Assembly: GCF_900142435.1 (NCBI RefSeq)
Contig: NZ_LT670846.1
Span: 710,750-774,749 of the forward strand
Direction: 5' to 3'
DNA length: 64,000 nucleotides
Source: Thermocrinis minervae
GTDB lineage: Bacteria; Aquificota; Aquificia; Aquificales; Aquificaceae
A program made the translations under genes and the position numbers. The notes under the pieces are model-generated. The model did no database searches. It had not been told where the DNA came from and saw only the letters and a list, made by a program, of their open reading frames with translations. Within the stretch, counting starts at the first letter, position 1. Every line of letters begins with the position of its first letter. This document shows positions 62,659-64,000 of this stretch, piece after piece.

Positions 62659-63573
62659 TTAATCCCTAAGAAGAAGGTAGATAAAGAAAAGCAGGGTTGC
62701 TTGAAGACCAAAGAAGGCAGTAAGCTTTACGTAAGAGAAGTGCGGGCTTAGGTACCTTATAGCTATACCTGAGGTATTGTCAAGGAAAGCAAATACAAAA
62801 GACAGTGCAGTCATTAGGTTTATGTATTTTTTCCTGTCGCTGAACAGGGCAAGGTGGCCAACGGTCAGCAGATAAAGGGGCATGGAAAGAAGGTGAGGGT
62901 GGAAGACCTTCCACATACCCTCCCATGTTTTGGGTTTCATGTACCTCTCTGGGTTTCCTAGGTAGTAGTCTTTTATGCCCTGTAGGTCAAAGCCCATCTT
63001 GGAGAAGAAGGCCATAAAGCTGGATGCTATAAAGAGCAGGGAGAGCAAGGAGAATAAAACAAGGATAAGTCTTATAGTGGAAATCCCTACCTTTTCTCCC
63101 TTGGAGTTTGAAAAGAGAAATAAAAAGTTAAGGATTATCAAAAGGGCTACCGTAAGCTGTAAAAGTACAAAGAGTACTAGCTTGGGTAGCACCCAGTGAG
63201 GTCCCAAAAAGTAGATCACCATATCCCACGCGTGGTACAGTATGGCAGTAAGGAAGGCTGTAGCATTAAGGACTTTCTTGAAGGTTTCAGGAAAGTTTGT
63301 CTGCAAAAACAAGGAGCTGAGTACGAGAAGGAACATTGAATCTAGAAAGGTATGCACATGCATATCCTCCGAAAGTTGGGCCAAGGATATCCTTTCCGGA
63401 GATTCAGGATCTTGAAAGTAGTATCTGAGGAGGCTCTCATGGCTAAAACCATACTTGGTGTAGAAGAAGAGCCACGAGCTTACCCAGTAGAGCACGGAAA
63501 AGAGAAGGAAGAGCAGGAGCATGTAGTAGAGCATCCTATTTTCCTTTATGTTGGAAGATACGAAAAACCTCAT
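62659..63573 (-). CDS. Membrane protein with internal tandem duplication, unknown function
   Basis: 304 residues, about eight membrane segments. Two halves are visibly repeated at an offset of about 152 residues: FFYTKYGFSHESL (36-48) against FFSKMGFDLQGI (189-200); HVH (72-74) against HPH (225-227); YFLGPHWVLPKL (121-132) against RYLSPHFSYVKL (273-284), each followed by a long hydrophobic segment. Each half keeps an HxH and a PH. Histidines near membrane ends could ligate heme or metal; unproven. Its ATG overlaps the stop of the FMN-binding gene (4 nt), suggesting a membrane electron-transfer pair. Confidence 0.75.
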   Translation of the reverse strand: MRFFVSSNIKENRMLYYMLLLFLLFSVLYWVSSWLFFYTKYGFSHESLLRYYFQDPESPERISLAQLSEDMHVHTFLDSMFLLVLSSLFLQTNFPETFKKVLNATAFLTAILYHAWDMVIYFLGPHWVLPKLVLFVLLQLTVALLIILNFLFLFSNSKGEKVGISTIRLILVLFSLLSLLFIASSFMAFFSKMGFDLQGIKDYYLGNPERYMKPKTWEGMWKVFHPHLLSMPLYLLTVGHLALFSDRKKYINLMTALSFVFAFLDNTSGIAIRYLSPHFSYVKLTAFFGLQATLLFFIYLLLRD

Positions 63574-64000
63574 CTAGCACCCCCAAACAGCACCTTCCAC
63601 ATATGAAGCACCTTCCTGGCGTTGTCCGTTATGGCCCTTGAGGTGAGGGTAGCACCCGTCATGTTTATTACGTCCTTTTTTAGCCTGACAGGATCTGCCC
63701 CTGACTTTCCTTTGAACTGCCTTAGCCATTCCTCATCGGGCATGTACTCCAAGGGTTCATTGAAGGAAAGGACCTCAATCGCAAGGATCCTACCCTTTGA
63801 ATCAAGGGCGTAAAGGACTGTCTCGGGATGCGTCCTTACAGTATGCACGTCTACGTAGGCGTAGCCTACTATCTGTCCATTCCTTTTGGCTATGTACCAA
63901 GAGATAAGCCTGCTGTTTAGTTTTACCTTAGAGGCCTCTTCTATGGCATTAACCTGCTCGGGAGTAAGCACTACATTCTTCACCTCCACCTTGGCACCTG
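63570..64000 (-). CDS. FMN-binding domain protein (5' end outside window)
   Basis: About 143 residues are visible and the frame is open at the window edge, so a signal or anchor may lie outside. The C-terminal motif INMTGATLTSRAITDNARKV matches the NqrC/RnfG-type FMN_bind domain, in which the second Thr of SGATxT carries FMN by a phosphoester. These domains act outside the cytoplasmic membrane in electron transfer. It is coupled to the duplicated His-bearing membrane protein. Confidence 0.85.
   Translation of the reverse strand, partial: GAKVEVKNVVLTPEQVNAIEEASKVKLNSRLISWYIAKRNGQIVGYAYVDVHTVRTHPETVLYALDSKGRILAIEVLSFNEPLEYMPDEEWLRQFKGKSGADPVRLKKDVINMTGATLTSRAITDNARKVLHMWKVLFGGAR

Overview
The window is a compact chromosomal stretch of a thermophilic, Gram-negative, flagellated autotroph of the Aquificaceae (Hydrogenobacter/Thermocrinis-like; the genus is an inference). 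The evidence is a BamA outer-membrane assembly protein, a five-subunit 2-oxoacid:ferredoxin oxidoreductase of the Hydrogenobacter type, an archaeal-type class II 3-dehydroquinate synthase, a MetG without the C-terminal tRNA-binding domain, heme A synthesis genes, flagellar hook genes, very dense packing with many 1-4 nt gene overlaps, and strongly charged proteins. No gap without a gene exceeds about 120 nt. I see no CRISPR array, insertion sequence, prophage or rRNA operon, and one tRNA (Ser-GGA).

Layout. 1-12.4 kb (+): end of bamA, thiD, the pstSCAB phosphate importer overlapping an MgtA-like P-type ATPase, class II DHQ synthase, murE, a small unknown gene, metK. 12.4-20.7 kb (-): tRNA-Ser, tkt, metE, a NosL-domain membrane protein with a small membrane protein, an unknown anchored protein, an ArnT/PMT-type glycosyltransferase and a periplasmic metallo-beta-lactamase-fold hydrolase. 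20.7-25.9 kb (+): radical SAM protein, UDP-glucuronate decarboxylase-like epimerase, membrane ClpP-fold protease, glyA, EAL/HDOD protein. 25.9-39.1 kb (-): one directon that starts as a fused spc/alpha ribosomal operon (rplN to rplQ) and runs on into yggT, tlyA and three unusual genes: an orphan phosphohexomutase domain I, a small helical protein, and a receiver-DUF4388-degenerate-ODP fusion. 39.2-41.7 kb (-): ornithine-decarboxylase family enzyme and bioA. 41.7-42.9 kb (+): a decayed hypD-hoxX hydrogenase-maturation relic. 42.9-46.6 kb (-): the oxidoreductase operon. 46.7-49.9 kb (+): ftsH, leuC-type dehydratase. 49.9-56.5 kb (-): ctaA, ctaB, a heme-copper-oxidase-like protein without the CuB His-His pair, DUF420, a Zn/Mn-type ABC importer, nitrilase, YlxP. 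56.6-62.6 kb (+): metG, lipoate ligase, flgK, flgL, Nudix, tpx. 62.6-64 kb (-): a tandemly duplicated membrane protein and an FMN-binding protein cut by the window end.

Themes. Pyruvate/2-oxoacid synthase with transketolase, GlyA, MetE/MetK and BioA fits autotrophic anabolism through the reductive TCA cycle. The strongest cross-window signal is in starts: many genes at the head of a transcription unit (metK, bioA, ctaA, the decarboxylase, the hypD relic, ftsH, metG, glyA, the DHQ synthase, flgK, the radical SAM gene) have no Shine-Dalgarno sequence and instead a -10-like hexamer 6-12 nt (often exactly 7 nt) before the start codon, predicting leaderless or near-leaderless mRNAs. Other notable points are a PhoB-like direct repeat before pstS, the degenerate signalling cluster behind the ribosomal operon, the hydrogenase-maturation relic, and the internally duplicated His-bearing membrane protein next to an FMN-binding protein.
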